This document shows, one piece after another, positions 6,961-8,021 of a stretch of DNA of 8,021 nt (positions are counted from its first letter, which is position 1; the number at the start of each line of letters is the position of its first letter). The notes beneath the pieces were generated by a model that did not search any database, had not been told where the DNA came from, and was given only the letters and a program-made list of their open reading frames with translations. The position numbers and the translations under genes are program-made. The DNA is from Bacteroidota bacterium (GTDB lineage: Bacteria; Bacteroidota; Bacteroidia; NORP154): contig NVRZ01000133.1 in the NCBI GenBank assembly GCA_002401055.1, forward strand, positions 1 through 8,021. Direction: 5' to 3'.

Positions 6961-7940
6961 TCGTGCTCCCTTCCCTTTATCTTTCCAGATCTCCACATAT
7001 CCTCTTCCTCCTTCAATTTCTTTCTGGCCTCCTTGCTTAGCTCTTTATCACTCAATCTCTTTAGGTCAGGTTTCCCCGCATTAACCCACGCAGTATACCA
7101 GTAACTTCCAACAAAATGAATTGATGACCTTAGCCTTCTCTCAACTTGACCATCCAGCCTCTTGTGATATTCCTCTGAATATTCACGTGAGTATACTTTT
7201 ACTGTCTTTTGCCCCCTCTGCTCATAGCTATATTTCTTATCCTGATCCCATTCAGCGTTCAATTTCTCCTCAAACAACAACACTGAATCCAATGCAGCAA
7301 AACTCTCCTCAACTATTTCCCAGGCTTGTGCTAATGGGTCCTCAATGTAAATCGCCTTTCCAACAAAATAGTCATAATCATCCGAGAGCAATTCAGGCAA
7401 TCTTGACTCCCAAAAACCATGAATACCTTTTTGATTGGTCATCTTCCCATTATAGTTTAAAGTAGTGTGAAGGGGAACATGGGCATCTGAGATATAATGT
7501 CCCAAATCTGCCGATAATCGCAGCACTTTGTCTAAATCTTCATCCCTAAAAGCTTCTGATAACCATCCCGTTACCCTGGCAATATGCCAAGGAACTATAC
7601 CATAAGCCTGCAAAGTATCCTCGGTATATTTATGAACCGCATCCTTCCAGTAGCGAGGCATGGAATCAAATGGACTTTCTCCGTAGTGATCTATGTCAAT
7701 ATAATGTCTAGGAGCCTCTGTACTTCCACTTGGGCCATACCTTCTCTTATCAGGAGCTACTGCATTCTCAGTAAGATATTCAATGTGCACCTTGTACACT
7801 TCTATCATTCCTGCTGGCAGCGTGAACACAGAAAGACGGTTAATTCTCTTATGAGCAAAAAATCCCCAAGAATATACCTGAATGGTACATATTGCTAAAA
7901 TGGCCAGCACGATTAACGCTACAAGTCCCTTTCTATTCAT
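6957..7940 (-). CDS. Exported zinc-dependent phospholipase C / S1-P1 nuclease-fold enzyme
   Basis: The 327-residue product has a signal peptide (1-24, cleavage at VYS/W) that would leave Trp25 as the mature N-terminus, as needed for zinc binding in this fold. All nine expected tri-zinc ligands can be placed: W25, H30, D64, H79, H148, D152, H158 (in HYISDAHVPLH, the HxxxDxHxPLH signature), H174 and E178 (in HGFWE). The W-H and D-H spacings (5 and 15) match S1/P1 nuclease numbering, whereas the final Glu rather than Asp matches Bacillus cereus phospholipase C. The likely chemistry is phosphodiester hydrolysis in the periplasm or outside the cell; lipid versus nucleic-acid substrate cannot be decided. 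The C-terminal tail (about 290-327) is very charged. Its start overlaps the upstream stop by 8 bases and its stop overlaps the MORN gene start, so it sits mid-operon. Confidence 0.9.
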   Translation of the reverse strand: MNRKGLVALIVLAILAICTIQVYSWGFFAHKRINRLSVFTLPAGMIEVYKVHIEYLTENAVAPDKRRYGPSGSTEAPRHYIDIDHYGESPFDSMPRYWKDAVHKYTEDTLQAYGIVPWHIARVTGWLSEAFRDEDLDKVLRLSADLGHYISDAHVPLHTTLNYNGKMTNQKGIHGFWESRLPELLSDDYDYFVGKAIYIEDPLAQAWEIVEESFAALDSVLLFEEKLNAEWDQDKKYSYEQRGQKTVKVYSREYSEEYHKRLDGQVERRLRSSIHFVGSYWYTAWVNAGKPDLKRLSDKELSKEARKKLKEEEDMWRSGKIKGREHE

Positions 7941-8021
7941 CTTTATTATTCATTCTTACAATATTGCCATCCATTAACATGGGAATAACATCTGTTGAGT
8001 TCGGCGTGAGGCAATATCGCA
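7933..8021 (-). CDS. C-terminal end of an unidentified protein, 5' part beyond window
   Basis: A minus-strand frame is open from the right edge to TAG at 7935-7933, giving 28 codons that end in DVIPMLMDGNIVRMNNKDE. The stop lies inside the start of the phospholipase-fold gene (ATG at 7940), an 8-base overlap typical of translationally coupled operon genes. That gene has no Shine-Dalgarno sequence and no promoter space of its own, which supports a continuing upstream gene. The tail is too short to name a family. Confidence 0.6.
   Translation of the reverse strand, partial: RYCLTPNSTDVIPMLMDGNIVRMNNKDE

Noticed and set aside
6961..6996. GTG start at 6996 for the MORN-repeat protein
   Set aside because: It would add 12 charged residues before the signal peptide and a 40-base overlap. 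The ATG at 6960 gives an ATGA overlap, a Shine-Dalgarno-like sequence and a normal signal peptide.
7121..7898. Plus-strand open frames opposite the zinc enzyme gene (7121-7465, 7584-7898)
   Set aside because: They are antisense to a gene in which all nine metal ligands can be placed, and they have no independent coding evidence.

Overview
The window looks like chromosomal DNA from a Bacteroidota organism, probably a Cytophagales- or Sphingobacteriales-like environmental species. The reasons are moderate to low GC, a very large secreted protein of the kind exported by type IX secretion (SbsA-like Ig, FG-GAP/VCBS propeller, SdrD-B, PKD and repeat domains), promoter-like sequences resembling the Bacteroidota TTG / TAnnTTTG pattern, weak Shine-Dalgarno signals, and YwqK/MORN_2 and zinc-phospholipase families common in that phylum. 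No tRNA, rRNA, CRISPR array, insertion sequence or phage gene was seen.

Layout. (1) Positions 1-4258, minus strand: more than half of the window is one uninterrupted reading frame of 1419 codons that runs off the left edge. It encodes a secreted multidomain surface protein with a seven-repeat beta-propeller and what looks like one domain nested inside another. (2) Positions 4259-4618: a 360-base divergent intergenic region with a candidate promoter on each side and a 7-bp dyad. (3) Positions 4619-6127, plus strand: a two-gene operon with no gap, encoding a predicted lipoprotein and a small exported protein whose C-terminal part carries an Ala/Glu-rich low-complexity segment. (4) Positions 6168-6193: a strong hairpin terminator in the convergent junction; its right arm lies inside the last codons of the opposing gene. 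(5) Positions 6181-8021, minus strand: a translationally coupled operon consisting of the C-terminal tail of an unidentified protein, an exported zinc-dependent phospholipase C / S1-P1-nuclease-fold enzyme, and an exported MORN_2/YwqK repeat protein. Successive genes overlap by 8 and 4 bases.

Every complete gene encodes an exported product, as does the truncated giant gene, so this is a cell-envelope and surface neighbourhood. Nothing ties the three transcription units into one pathway. The best candidates for something undescribed are the roughly 137-residue segment inserted into the Ig/PKD-like module of the large protein, and the conserved-looking but unnamed lipoprotein / acidic-loop pair. 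No defence system or other dedicated new system could be supported.
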